Below are positions 14,601 to 27,380 of a stretch of 64,000 nt of DNA, one piece after another. A program made the position numbers and the translations under genes. The stretch is taken from positions 15,845,331-15,909,330 of the forward strand of contig NC_034415.1 in the NCBI RefSeq assembly GCF_002078875.1. The letters run 5' to 3'. Each line of letters starts with the position of its first letter. Within the stretch, counting starts at the first letter, position 1. Under the pieces are notes generated by a model. The model had not been told where the DNA came from. It saw only the letters and a list, made by a program, of their open reading frames with translations, and did no database searches. The DNA comes from Numida meleagris (taxonomy: Eukaryota; Chordata; Aves; Galliformes; Numididae).

Positions 14601-16559
14601 AGGCTAATTTAATCATATAGCTTGTAAGAACATAAAAGAAAGACTCCATGAGGAATGTTTGGGTGGAGACTTAATCTTCATGGCGCTCTAAGACAAGTTT
14701 GTGAAAACACATGTTGGCTACTGGGAAACACAGCAGTCATCTTTGGACAAAAGAAAATGGTTTTCTAGGTTACAGGTAGAGGAGGGAGGTGGCTACAGTA
14801 GGGTTACAGATTGTATAATATTAATCCTGCACAAAGCGAAATGTTAATTAGTATACAATTAAGGTGGAAAGTATCCTTACTTAGATTTAAAAACATCCTG
14901 AATCAATGATCTAGCTTAGTTAGTAATTACAAATATTAGGAAAATTGAACTTTCAAAGGGAAAAGTCTACATGAGCAGTCACTCAGAGTCTGTAGGAAAA
15001 TGTCTCCTTTAAAGGAAGTGACGGAGGTAAGACCATAAAGGAAAGGTGCGTGTAAAGAGGGGCCTGGACAATTCTGGAAAACTTATTCCACAGAACCACA
15101 GCTCCCACATGGCTTTTGTGCAAGCCTAAGACCTGAATCAACACTGCAGTGCAAAATCTCTTATATACATTTAAAAATTGCAACAATTTAATGATTTGCT
15201 TCTAAAAACTTGCAGATCGGGAAGACATTATCAGAGCAATGAAAAACCTGGCATCTAAATAACCCTATAAAGTATTTCCAAAACCAGGCAGACGTTTTCC
15301 ACTCTTCCACAAAACTCAGTAGAGTATAACATGTTACATATTTTAATGTAGAACGTCTTACACAACCTGCCTCCATTTCAATGAAGCTATAAATCTAGGG
15401 ATTGGATATCTGAAAGCTAATTTTGATTGGGTTAAGAAGTGGAAATACTACAGCAGGGCTGGACTGAGGTGAGTTTAAGGAAAGGGTAAGAGTACACAGG
15501 CATCTGTAAAATGCCCTGAATACAGGATGAGTCTATGACAATTCCTTCAAGGTATTGAACCCTCACTCCCAGAGGACCACAGGATTGTTTAGGATGAGAA
15601 ATACTGAAGAAGGATGCCCATACCCTGGCCTAGTTCAGCATTGTATATATTGTAATCAACATATTTCTGCTACAACAGAAACAACATGAGATCCCTCAGC
15701 AGTATTATTACATTGCAAAGTGACAATAAACAGGGAAAAGTTTCTTGTAGCTCTAAAAATCAGTGCAAAAATCAGCATTTGATGCCAAACCCAACACAAG
15801 CTATATGAGATCAGTGTCAATAATACTCACTTCAGTGAGATAATCTTGGTCAGGGTCACCTGTAGTCTTTGAAAGCATCCGTCTTTGGTAGACCAACAAG
15901 TCGGCAGATGGTAATCCTTTCTGCAAAGCCTCAGTAGAAACCAAATCTTTGTTTTGTGGCACATAAAGGCTGTGAAATCCATGAAGCTCAAATCTCAAGG
16001 ACTACAAAATAAATCCACTCCTGTGCAGTGCTAATACAGGAAATTCCAAAGTAAGGGAATGCAGCCTCCTATCCAACATACCGCAACAAGCAGAAGAATG
16101 TAGCTTTGGAGGAAAGCTTTTAACTGGTTCCTGGTGGGTTAGTCCACGAGTTGGCTTTGCAATGAGGTAACCAGCCTGTCAATTGAGCTTCTGCTGGCCT
16201 CCCCATGGCCCACTGGATAGGCCTCCCCTCCTTTCCACACGTCAAGCACCCCAAGGATGATTTTGTTTCCCTGGTGAGCTCGTGGGGAGGTATGCTGGAC
16301 TATGAAAATCTCTCCCTTCAAGGGAAATCAGTAAAAGTTATTCTGAGGGCTCTCCCCCTCCTCATGAAGTCAGTAAAAAACGTCAACACCAAAAATATCA
16401 ACTTAACCAAGTGGCAAATATAAATTGAAGATTAATGTGTAACATGAAAAATGCTCTTGCTGCTGGCAAGGCTACCAGTTAGAATACAACATACTGCCCA
16501 CTTTTTGATAAATACTTGTCTGACTATCTGACTACCAAGAATTGAGAGTCAAACCATTT
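8651..16559. other. Intergenic, no gene recognised
   Basis: No coding frame, RNA gene or clear mobile element was recognised. A+T-rich stretches at about 10.4-11.3 and 11.7-12.8 kb could hold regulatory DNA. T-tracts occur near 12.73 and 14.27 kb. Confidence 0.65.
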
Positions 16560-17324
16560 GGATCATACATGGCCACTGGGACACTCCCCACATGGGACCT
16601 GGATAGACTGGAGGGAGGAGTGGCTGGAGAGCTTCCTGAAGGAAAGGGACCTTGGTATGCTGATGGACACTCGGCTGAATATGAGCCAGCAGTGTGCCCA
16701 GGTGGCCAAGAAGGCCAATGGCATCCTGGCTTGTATCAGGAATAGTGTGGTGAGCAGACTAGGGAAGTAATCCTCCCTCTGTACTCAGCATTGGTGAGGC
16801 CCCAGCTCAAGTACTGTGTTCAGTTTGGGGCACCTCAAAACAGAAAGGACATTGAGGTGCTGGAGCAGGTCCAGAGAAGGGCAACAAGGCTTGTGAAGGG
16901 CTTGGTGAATATGCCCTACGAGGAGAGACTAATGGAACTGGGGCTGCTTAGTCTAGGGAAGAGTAGGCTGAAAGGAGAACTTACTGCTCTCTTCAAATAC
17001 CTGAAAGGTGATTACAGTGAGAGTGGGGTTGGTTTCTTCTCACTGGTGACCGGTGACAGGACAAGGGGAAATGGCCTCAAGTTGCACCAGGGGAGGTTTA
17101 GGTTAGATATCAGGAAAAACTTCACAGAAAGGGTTGTTAAGCACTGGAACAGGCTCCCCAGGGAGATGGCTGAGTTGCCATCCCTGAATGTGTTTAAAAA
17201 CCATTTGGATGTGGTGCTCAGAGACATGATTTATCAGTGGGTTGTTAGGGTAGTATGGTTAGGTTGCAGTTAGACTTGATGACCTTGAAGGTCTTTTCCA
17301 ACCTAAGCAATTCTATGATTCTAC
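16560..17324 (+). mobile_element. CR1 LINE fragment with RT C-terminal coding and 3' UTR
   Basis: This is a 5'-truncated CR1 copy. From about 16600 it encodes the C-terminal part of ORF2, with [13 protein letters not shown]-like [49 protein letters not shown] and HWNRLPREM segments. The reading frame shifts by one base near 16768, and short gaps remain, so the copy is dead. The 3' UTR follows, with a GACTTGATGACCTTGAAGGT motif, and the element ends in ATTCTATGATTCTAC at 17324. The 5' border is approximate. The open frame at 16791-17273 belongs to this element and is not a host gene. Confidence 0.93.
16771..17273 (+). pseudogene. Inactive CR1 ORF2 (reverse transcriptase) C-terminal remnant
   Basis: This is the longest intact frame of the CR1 copy. 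It reads [15 protein letters not shown] in the frame joined after the one-base shift, then continues through the conserved region after the polymerase domain to the [10 protein letters not shown] end of ORF2. The catalytic YADD region is absent because of 5' truncation. It is a retrotransposon relic with no likely function. Confidence 0.85.
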
Positions 17325-20300
17325 AGCCTTCAGAGACAACTATTCTGGATCTGTCAGAAAAAGATGGGAAAAATGACAAATGGGCCCTGAACCTGCTGTG
17401 GCTCTAACAGTAGCACCTTACAGTTGGCCACTCTTCTCTCCTTCCTCCAAGAAACAGGTGGCCTCAGAGAGCAAAGATGTAGCTTGGGCCCAGTGCTATG
17501 CCTGTGGTGCCCGGGAACATCACAAAGGTGGTGGCAGAGCATGCACTGGGGTGCAGGTTATAGTGTCCACCCTGAGGTTTAACCACACTGCAAATGTTAG
17601 CCAGCAATCCCAATGGCAAAATCCCTCTCTTTTTACAGAAGGGCTCCACCACTACCTCGGCAGAAGCCAACAACCTGAGACTGACTGCTACTGCCACATG
17701 AAAGCCTGCCTGTACCAGCTAGATGAAAGGCACCAAACCTGAGACAACTATTTTGTCAAACCTCATTGAGAATCTTGTAAAGCCATTTCCCATCCTGTAA
17801 CCGTTCTGTGGTTAAATAGTAGCTTCGGTTCTCTGATGTTGCAATCCAGCACCTTTCACAACCATTACATTCCCTCTAAATTAATTCTAAGAAAAAACGC
17901 ATTCTGCTCAGTTATTTCTATTGCCAAGTTGTTTTGTATGAATCTGATAACTAGTTTCCTGCTACAGAGATTATATCTTGAATACTTAATGCCAATTTGG
18001 AAATTTTTTAGACAAAACAAAAATATATCTAAAATATAACACACAGTTTAGCTAAGTGTAGAACATTAATGCAAGGCACGACTGGAAAAACAGCCAGTAA
18101 ATTGAAGGAGGAGAGCAGACTCAATGGATATCTCCCAGGGTTAGTACATGTTGTAACTGGTCATTCAGGCATTTCTGGTTCTGAAAGCACATTTTTTAAA
18201 GCATCAGAGTTCAACGATTTTTTTAAAAAAGTTAGAGTGAAGGATAGAGTGCAGCCAAAGGATAGCTTTTAACAACCATTTCAAAATGAAATCTAAATAT
18301 GCTTACATATTAGATAAATGTTGGCTTCCAGGGAAGCTTTACAACAGTTTGATTCCATCCTGGACTGGGATACATGGAAATGTTTTGAATTTCCTTAAGT
18401 GTCCAGAGCCCTCTGCTAAGCTAATAAGCTGATATTGCTATTCATACAAGATTTTTTTTCCTGAGAAGTAACTCACTGGCCTTTATTTGTGACTTTTTTT
18501 TTTATTTTGTGCTGCAGTGCAATTTCATTAATAGAACTATACAATAATTACTCTTTTCATATTCTCATCATATACTAATAACTCAACTGCTCTATTTTTT
18601 GCCACATGGATTCCAGGATCTACATTTTTTAAAAATGTCAGAGGTTTTTTCCCCTCACTACTTAAAACTCAGCAGAGCCAGTGGGTTGCGTACAAGTGAA
18701 ACATCTTTTCACTGGCTTCTCTCTCTCACTTCCTCTGCCCCTTTTTCCCCTCAATAGCAAATTTAGGTTCTTTGGAAGGTTTCCTCATCCTTCATAGCTA
18801 AACCACGGATTACCAGTCGACAGGGCATCACACACACACAACACATGCACATATGCCTACGGCACCTGCAGAACAGACCTGCTAAGGTTGGTCTGAGAAG
18901 GCCAAACTACTGTACGGGGAGCAGAGACCCAGAGAGCTGTCTGAATGCTTCAGCGACCCACAGCAAGTGCGGGCCAGCATGTTCCCTGCAACAGACAAGG
19001 AAAACACAGCCCTGAAGTCAAAAAGATCAGCCCAGCTGAGATGGGCAGAAAAGCATAGCCTTTAACAATCGGGAATTGCCTGTTGACATTGTACCTTCAC
19101 ACTGGTCTGGGTAGCCTGCTCCTCTCTGCTCGCCCTGCTGACGCGGTGCGGGGAAGGCTGGCCCTAGCCCACACAGAGCCAGGCAGGCTGCTGCATGAAT
19201 CCCACGCAACGGCTGACAGTGCCCATCCTGCCGGGGTGGCCCAGAGCTCCCCAAGGGCAGGAGAGCACAGTGGGAGTACTCAGGCAGCACTTTCATGGGC
19301 ACAGCAGCTTAGCACACAGAGGAAAGTACAGATGCAGCGTCCCCACGCTGGTCCGTGCAGCCCACAGTGACCACGGGCACTGGTGATGACAACCTATTTA
19401 CCTGCACAGACTCAGCGTTAATTTGACAGCAACAAACAGGAGCAGGGCTTTGAGCCAGCTGGTGCTATTTGTAGAGCTGATGCTGTATATCAGACGTTGA
19501 AGGTCTTACTTCAGCAAAACACACTGACTTGATGCTCAGCCCAAGGGTGTCCCAGTGTGGCCAGTTACACCTCTGAGGTCTTAAAGACAGCTACCTGAAT
19601 AATTCCATAAATAGGGTTGTGATTATTTTCCTGAAACTTTTTATTTCAGCCTTCTTTAGTCTCTGTCTTCAAAGCTGAAGGAAATAACGAGAAAAAGAAG
19701 ACTTCATAGCAAAGAAAGCAGCACTTAGATTTTAACTGTACTTAAAATGAGGGAGGAATCTGAAGGCCTGTGCTGCTGATGAAATTCTGTAAGTTGTCTT
19801 TGTGCACAATGCCTTTGAGCAAGTCCACCACTAACAGCTGTACTCTGACACTGAACCTGAAACCCTATACAATGTTTTTGTCTGGTCTAACTTCCCATGG
19901 CTAGTTTATCACAAAATGCAAGAGAGACAGGGGAGATTATGACCAGCAAGCAAACCCGCTTAGCAAACAGATGTGAATCTGTGACACCCTCTCCTCACAA
20001 AAGCACAGCCTACAAATACAGGTTAAAATGGCTAAGCTGGCTTTTTCAGAAAGATTAAAACCATTCGGCTTCTGCAGACTGAAAAGTGATCCCAAATTGT
20101 GAGGGCTCATCAGTCAGGGGCAAGCATAGGCCTTTTAATATGGCTGCTCAAGCGGTAGCCCAGGAAGAGCAACTTGCACAATTTGGCAGCTGGATGTAGA
20201 GATAATCGTGCGGATACAAGCACTGACCCCTCTGCCGAACAGATAATAGGACAAAAAAAAAAAGAGGAAGATGCCAAGGAGATACTTGATTTCTTTAAGA

Positions 20301-20777
20301 AATTGTGACTTGCAATTTGTTATCATGCTCAAGTAGAGCATCAAGGGGTTTCGGGTTTTTGTGAATTTTTAGGGAGAACTGATAACATCAGCATTCAGCT
20401 ATCTGCTGTTGTCACTGTTTTGGTTCCTAACACAACTTGATCATAAGGAGTCCATTGTGTCTGAATTACTATGCTCGTTCATGGTCTGGGCTAACAGAAA
20501 ATGATTGCAAAAGAGAGCGATTAAGAGGTGGCTGACCTAGGCTCCAACCTTTTACACAGCTGAGAGCCCTCACCACAGACAGAGCTTTGCCCTTGGTATT
20601 CCCTCTGCTGCCAAGGACCCCTGTGACTACCCTGGCCAGGTGGCCTGTTCTCTGGATGCAGAAGCTTGCTCACATCAGCCCTTGCCTTCTCTCCAGCATC
20701 AGGGAGAGGTTCCTCTGCCTTTGAAAGACTGAAGTAGATACCTCATTAGGCCTTGATTATCCTCAAGCAATTGCTTA
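17325..20777. other. Intergenic, no gene recognised
   Basis: Apart from a short CA repeat, no element was recognised. The 120-codon plus-strand frame at 17380-17742 lies just past the CR1 end and matches no family that I know. Confidence 0.65.
18829..18858. repeat. Short CA-rich microsatellite
   Basis: The tract CACACACACACAACACATGC is a short imperfect (CA)n repeat. Confidence 0.6.
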
Positions 20778-21120
20778 GATTTCTGCCCTATTACCGATCA
20801 GCCTTTTTTAGCAGAGGTCGTGGAATGGGCAGTGGCTGTCTTGTCTTCGTTATAATGCATCATTTGAAACTTTTCAATTAAGCTTCAGATCAGGCCACAG
20901 TACTGAGACCGCTTTAACGAGGGTGAGTAATGACCTTGTGCTGCACGTGATTTCTGGCACACCATCAGTTTTAATTCTTCTTGATCTTACTGTAACCCTT
21001 TGATACTTTGGATCAAGGGTTCTCTTGAAATGCTTTAAGCACACTGTAGGACTTTCAGGGACTGTTATGACATGGTTTCTATCCTACTTGTCTCAATGTA
21101 GCCAGGCTGTCACCTGTAAG
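20778..21120 (+). mobile_element. Ancient L2-like LINE relic (reverse transcriptase fragment)
   Basis: Translated segments resemble the reverse transcriptase of L2-clade LINEs rather than CR1. From 20778 one frame reads DFCPITDQPFLAEVVEWAVA, like the conserved region before the RT core. From 20884 another frame reads FRSGHSTETALTRVSNDL, then VLILLDLTVTL, an in-frame stop, and later GLSGTVMTWFLSYLSQ. These follow the family order of FRxGxSTETAL, LLDLSAAFD and GTxLxWFxSYL. Stops and a frame change show long decay. Similarity is from pattern memory, not a search. A CR1-related L3 element is the alternative. Confidence 0.75.
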
Positions 21121-24100
21121 TTCTCCATATAAATTCAAATTGCCAAAGATTAAAAGGCAGCTGAAAATCTGGCCTGTGCACAGAACCGGGGAAATTTGGT
21201 ATAGGTCCCCAGAGTGACTGAACCTAAGGAGAATTCTACTACAAGAGCAAGGTAGCCCCTTTGATGTGCCATGCCCAAGTAGAGCAATGCTATGATTAGA
21301 ACAGAAAGCTACATTATGCTGGAGTAGTGAATTTAATAAGAACTACTAGAGACTTCCAGAAATTTAGACTTCCCAGTTAATACCTATCTTTACATTATAT
21401 ATAGATCAAACTATATCTCCGCGGTTTAAAACACAGTGTTAGAACCCTCAACCGTGTCAATGGATAGAAATATCATTGACATCAACAGGACAAATATCTT
21501 ATCCCTTAAATTAAGGGATATTTGGACACAGATCCAATTCCAAACCTAGTAGCTGGGACTAATTTCCAAGCAGGCTGTGTCTGCATGAAGCAGATAAGCC
21601 TTAGAATTTTCAAGGTGCTGCCCATGTCTTGGAGTCTGATGGACATGGATTCCCCTAGAGAGCCACAACATTCTGCCCTACTCATGGGCAGAACCAGCAA
21701 CTCAGCCATCAAGGAGACAGGCAGTAAGAATGAGACTGCAGCCTGCACCTCACAGGAAGGTGTGCTGGAGGAATCACCATTTGGCCTGCAGCCTTGCTCT
21801 GTCCCATCAGGCACCCAGCACAGAGGCCATGCTTGCTGCACTTTTGCTAGAGATGTTTGGTCCTCCCCAGATCTCCTATCCTGGCCAACAGGGCACATGC
21901 TGGGCTGTTAGCCAGAGCAGCTGATTTACGTTGGGCTGCTGACAAGGCCTCACAGGCTTTACCACCAAAGGCAAAGAAACAACACATTTAACAGTTCCTC
22001 TCCTCCTATACTTTAGATAGTCAATCCTAAAAGCAGTGGACTGAGCTACTTAAAAGTAATAACTTCTTGTACCTTTTTGTTGGGATTTTTTATTCTTTTA
22101 CTATTCTTGAAGCTCTTCTTACATGAAGCACGAGGGGTTTATCTGGAAGGGTATCAGAGAAATCCTTGTGTTATATTGCAGTTGGATAGCACTAGCAGAG
22201 AACTGAAAAAGCTTTAAAACTTGCTATCGATCATTTGATGTATGCAGGAGGTGATCTTTATTGATATGCCTGTAGTAACCAACTGGAATGGTTTGTCTTT
22301 CATTATATCCTTTATAGGAGGCCTCTTTCACTGCACTTGAATGGTGGTAACAGTGAACAAACCTCATTTCCTAAATCAAACTTACTGGATAAAATATACA
22401 TTTTTTTCATAAGTTGTAGCTGGCAGAAGACATTCATCTGACACTGTCTTGGCTAAAAGAACAGAGCAGCGGTACTGTAAGTGTCCTACAATAGCAAGCA
22501 CAGGAAAGAGATGAGGGAACTCAACAGATTTCACTCTAGACAAAATTACTATCACTACATCAGGATTGAATTATTTGTTAACCCAACACTGTCACACCTA
22601 TTAGCACGAAAGAAGGCAGAGGTCATTCAGCACTACACTACATACTGCGCACTGGAAACAAACCTTCCAGCTCCTGCAAGTGTTAAAGCTGGAAAGAACA
22701 AATTGCAGCCGCATGCCGTATTCCCATCTCAGGTCCTCTAGGCAGCAATTACAAAAACTAGTTGTGTTATCACTACATTTCAAAGTCGGAGTACTGCCAC
22801 GCTGATGTGTGGCTCTAAACCCAGCAGAGCTTGATCCATTAAGCACATAAAGGGGTCTGTGTGCCACAAGAGTCTGGCCTGAGCAGAGGACAGAAACCAC
22901 AAACTCCCAAATTCAAAACCTGGGTTTCTTCGGCTGTTTAACCAACACTTCAGAACACATCCATACATTTTAAAATTTCTCATTCTAATAGGAATACTTA
23001 GAAATGCTCCTTTCAGAGGCGTTGCATTGATTCATAAGCTTGTCACTGAGGATGGAAACTGCTACCTAAGTGTTAAGTGCTGTTAAATAATGAAATAAAA
23101 TTATATAAATTCTGGTGGAATCCAGAGAACTTCACCAAAATGTACTGGTTTCATTTGCATATATAGTCTATCTGACAACAGTGATCAAGCTGGTGAAAGT
23201 TATTTCAAACGTTCGTTATGCTCCGTTACTGCAGAAAAAATTAAGGCGAAAACTCTGATTCACAAGGAAGAATTGTGCCTGCTGAAAAATCCTTAATTTC
23301 TCACATACAGAGAGAGTATAAACTAATATTTCTCTCATCAAATTTGCACATGCCCCAGTGATGTTTAGCTTAATAACTGTGAGGAGAAGGAAGAGTACTG
23401 ACGAAGTTAAAGCACAGAAAAGCATTCTGCAGGAAAATGCCTAATGCTTTCCATTTCAGCCACATATCCTTGCTCAGGTTTCTTGGCAAACTAGAGAACA
23501 TCTGGTTTAGCCACTTCTAGCTCAGTTTTTATGTGATTCACCTCCAATACCACATCACCAATGTGAATCACTATGGACCACCTGAGACTTTTCTGTCATA
23601 GTGCTATAAGCACTCATTCTGGATTCTCAGAGGACACATTACGGTTTTCCTCAAATAAAACAATTTGATGGATTTCTCTATTTTTGGATCGTATCATTCC
23701 TTCTGTGAAGAGTTCCTGTAGCAGAGTTTGGGATTAGAAGCTAGGTCTTTCAACTTCCATTTGTATGCCTTTGTTATAAAAAATCATTTTCTCTTGATCA
23801 GCTTTGTACACAAAATAAAAGCAGTCAGACAAGCCTGTAAGCCTCCAGGACTTCCAGAGCAGAGGCCACTGAGTCTGAAGACTAGCAAATGTCTCAGAAA
23901 TGTAGGATGCTTCCCTGGCACTGGCTTACTCTGTGACAAAGTAAATACTTTTACCCCCCAGATTTTTCCCTTTCAGGGCCAAGGCTGCCTCTTAATTTCT
24001 GTTGGTGCTGCATCCCCTAGAGCAGTGGGGTTCAGGTGACCCCAGGTGCTGTTGGAATATAAGCAACGATGGCTTTCTCTCTGCCTCTTTTCTTCTAACA

Positions 24101-24215
24101 AATCATTTGGGGATGGAGAGATTTATCTCTCTTCCCATTACACTGCTATGGAAAGTAAAAAGCAAACAAAAAATAGTGGAAAAAAAAGCAAGAGGCATCA
24201 TTTCCTAACATATTT
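21121..24215. other. Intergenic, no gene recognised
   Basis: Overlapping open frames on both strands at 21506-21911 mirror one another and show no domain. The first 100 bp or so may still be L2-like relic, since a GTCCCCAGAGTGA string near 21207 resembles the next conserved RT block. Confidence 0.6.
21491..21526. repeat. Short inverted repeat / hairpin
   Basis: TATCCCTTAA (21500-21509) and TTAAGGGATA (21511-21520) are exact reverse complements around one base. The pairing extends outward through CAAATATC and the matching bases up to 21526, with a 4-nt bulge. Confidence 0.7.
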
Positions 24216-24347
24216 AGAATCATAGAATCATAGAATTAGCTAGGTTGGAAAAGACCTACAAGATCACCTAGTCCAACCATCCACCTACCACCAATAACCC
24301 CACTAAACCATGTCTCTCAACGCTATATCTAAACGTTTCTTGAAAAC
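24216..24347 (-). mobile_element. CR1 LINE 3' end, reverse orientation
   Basis: The plus strand starts with AGAATCATAGAATCATAGAA, the reverse complement of the CR1 terminal repeat. It continues with GGTTGGAAAAGACCTACAAG and AGTCCAACCATCCACC motifs and a CGTTTCTTGAA motif, all typical of the CR1 3' UTR. The copy is about 130 bp, non-coding and 5'-truncated. The inner border is approximate. Confidence 0.9.
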
Positions 24348-26589
24348 GTATTTGTGTGAGTTCATCTCACCAAGGGATGTACCAAGGGATCTACCATGGG
24401 TTGCTGAAAACGCAAGGTAGCTGTGAAACGCGATGTTCTTGTGTTTACCAAGAACCACCAGCCCTTTGCCTTTAACAGAAGATCTGTAGCCTAAATAGGC
24501 AGCTTTAAGAGCTCTCCTGACTCAGTTGCAATCAAGATACCATCTACTTAAATAAGCATTTGTACTCCCAGTGATTTTAGGAGATGAATTACTGATCTTA
24601 TTACCATGGTAAATACCCTTGAGGCAATGCACAGGCCAACAGAATATTGCTTTCTGCTGGTACAGTACCCATTTCCAGGAGAACTCTGGGAGTACTCTTA
24701 GCCATATGGTAATAATAAAAGATTTGCTTAGTGCGTATTTGCCAGAAAGTCCCATTTGCAGAAGTGGCTTTTAAATCTTTGACACTGTTCATGGGAAACA
24801 GCTTGTCAGCTATGAAAATATTCCTACCAGCTCCTGTGTATCAGCCTTACCAGTGGGTACAGGGATCTGCAGGTGGCACAGCTCAGGACCAGGTGGAGAA
24901 TTTCCAGCCAACACAGTGACTGGCAGTGACATTACCTGGATGAGCAGAAGCAGTTCTTCCCCACTGGCAGTGCAGCTCATAGCCCTCTTTGAGGACAGTC
25001 CATTGCTTTGCATCCTGGTGAGCAGCAGGGGATGGTGAGGGCTGGGGAACTGCAGTGGATGGGAGGATGTTTATTTATCACTGAGCCTTCATCTGGTCAG
25101 CAGGAGAAGTTGATAAAAACTGCTGCCTTCAGGGTTGCGTTCGCTTTGGGAATAAGGAAAAGGTGAAGCTGGCTAAGGTCAGTGCACAGGAGGCCCTGCT
25201 GAAGGTGGGAGCACGTTGGCCATGAATTACCGAGCATCATCTGGTGTCACAGATAAGCAGAACGGGTAAGAGACTAGGCAGGCTCTACAATAAGGGATGG
25301 ATTTAATTAACAATTGCTCAGAGGGAGCAGACCGTAGCATTTTGGCACGAGGACATCATACATCTGACAGTTACTTAAAGAGACAGGGAGCACCCTATTA
25401 TAAAAAAAATATTACTCCTCAACGCATTTTAAAAATTACAGGAGAAACACTAACAGATTGTATTACCCGTTCTCTGCAGGGCTGCTGGGCACAGCAGCAC
25501 TGAGCTCTCGGCAGGTATTCTGCACCAGGGCCTATTTAAAAACACTGGTCCAAACTCGGTTCCAACAATACAACTCTGCTGAAGTTAGGGGTTATGCAGA
25601 TGTAACCAAATGCAGATGTTGATCCATATTAACTGAACTATTAAATACATCAATCTTACCCAACCATCTGACGCCTTGTCCCATTTTCCTACACTTTGTT
25701 TCCCAAAAGTTTATAAAAATTCAGCCAGCTGATGATTTGCAAGCTTCTGGGTAAGGCTTTTTTCATCATTTCTTTCTTGGATTTCAGTTTTTTTTTTCCC
25801 CATCTCTCTTTTTAAATGATTATTTTAACATTAAGTGAATCTTGTAAATATTCTGAAAGCTAAAGGTGAACACCACTGTACAGTTCTGGCTGTTCCTCTG
25901 TTCAGACAGAAAACAGAAAAAAAAAAGAAAAAAAATAAGAAACAACAAAAATGATAAACCATCAGAGTTCTCTTATGTCTTTTCACATCCCTGTAAGCAA
26001 AACATTGCGCTAAGTCACCAGCGCCCTACCCAGTGGGTCTGCAGTCAGACAGGTGACTGATGTGCGTGTAACAGCATCCCCCAGGTGTCAGCACGGCTTC
26101 AGTCGATGGATTTCCTCCCACAGAGCTGAGCATGGACACACCACTGCTGAAATGGGAATGTCTGGAAAATAGAAAAGTACATCCCTGAACACACCTGCCC
26201 TCGAAACAGCCTCTGTTCTTCATTCACCTGAATGCAGCACTGCCCAGTCGCTGCAAACAGTCAGCGAGGGGGAATATTATTTACTGACCAATCTACAGGA
26301 AAAGGGGTTCGTGCAGTTCAGTTTCCCTGCCAGCAATGCATCTGATGATCTATTTTACTCGAGTAGCTTTGAGCCCTCACAGCGCTGCATACTTTGGACC
26401 TTTTCACTGACGACAAGACCCACCACAGTACCGTTGCTCTTTCCCAAACCCATCCATTTATTAGGGCCCATCCTGCAGGAGCAGAACGCTTTTTCTGAAT
26501 CATAGTTAAAAATCAGTGCTGTAAATTGTACTCTTAAAAAAAAAAAAAAAAGAGGCCACAGCAAAAGTGTGACCTGAATGCATAAGAAT
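24348..26589. other. Intergenic, no gene recognised
   Basis: Complex sequence with A-rich simple tracts near 25.92 and 26.54 kb. No gene or mobile element was recognised beyond the CR1 piece at its left. Confidence 0.65.
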
Positions 26590-27380
26590 CTTTTGAATGA
26601 ATGGAGCCCTTAATATTTTGTTTTGCCTAATGAAGTAAGGCACGAATGTAAAAGGATTACTATTCCTGTAACATTAAATTCACACACACAAAGTGTAATT
26701 CATGGAGCCTGGCTTTAGTTTTTTTCATATAAATAATTAATGCGGCATTTAAAGCATGTTAAAATGTTTTATTTCTTAATCAGATAATTTGACTGAGAAA
26801 CAAAGATGCCTTTATGTCCCTTTTCCTTGACTAGAGTTACTGTAATAAAAGTTCCCCTCTAGCTTTGGCCTTCACTCTCCGGTTTGCTGCTGCCAATTAG
26901 TTTTCTAAAGTCACTATTTTACAAAACGCTTCTCACTTTTTAAAAAATGTAATTGAATGTCTGCACATCACAGAGTTTCTTGTGTTCAGACACGGGGTGT
27001 TAAACATTCCTTCGGTTGACTTGGGTCAGCTTTAAAAAATCTCAGACGCTGAAACTTGAGAAGCAGTCGTGTGCTACAGTATTTTCTCCACATCCTGTTA
27101 AGTATTAAGCGGTTATTTAAAATAGAGTTGTTATACTCAGCAGCTGACTAAAAGTGCTCGATATAGTTTACAAGACAATTAATTAAATGAGAGCATTGCA
27201 TGTGATGCACATGTATTTCCATAATCATTCACATTGGCCTATAGTTGCCCTTTAATTTTCATACTAATTAAAGTAACACATTGAGCTGCAAATTGTAAAT
27301 GGCTGCATTTCTCTGTAGATGTTAACACTGATGTAAGCTGAATGGTGAATAAAAAACCCCAAGAATTAAGCAGAGTGTTT
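26590..27380. promoter_or_regulatory. Candidate conserved developmental enhancer block
   Basis: About 800 bp of A+T-rich but complex sequence without repeats or credible frames. It is dense in homeodomain-type sites (AATAATTAATGC, CCAATTAG, GACAATTAATTAAATG, ACTAATTAAAG) and E-boxes (CAGCTG). This texture is typical of vertebrate conserved non-coding elements near developmental genes. Conservation cannot be tested here; the call is by texture only. Confidence 0.35.

Noticed and set aside
16791..17273. 160-codon frame that could look like a host gene
   Set aside because: It is the C-terminal part of a CR1 ORF2 followed by the CR1 3' UTR and terminal repeat.
18406..18419. CTCF-like motif on the minus strand (TTAGCAGAGGGCTC)
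   Set aside because: Matches 11 of 14 positions, but a conserved purine is missing. Too weak to list as a site.
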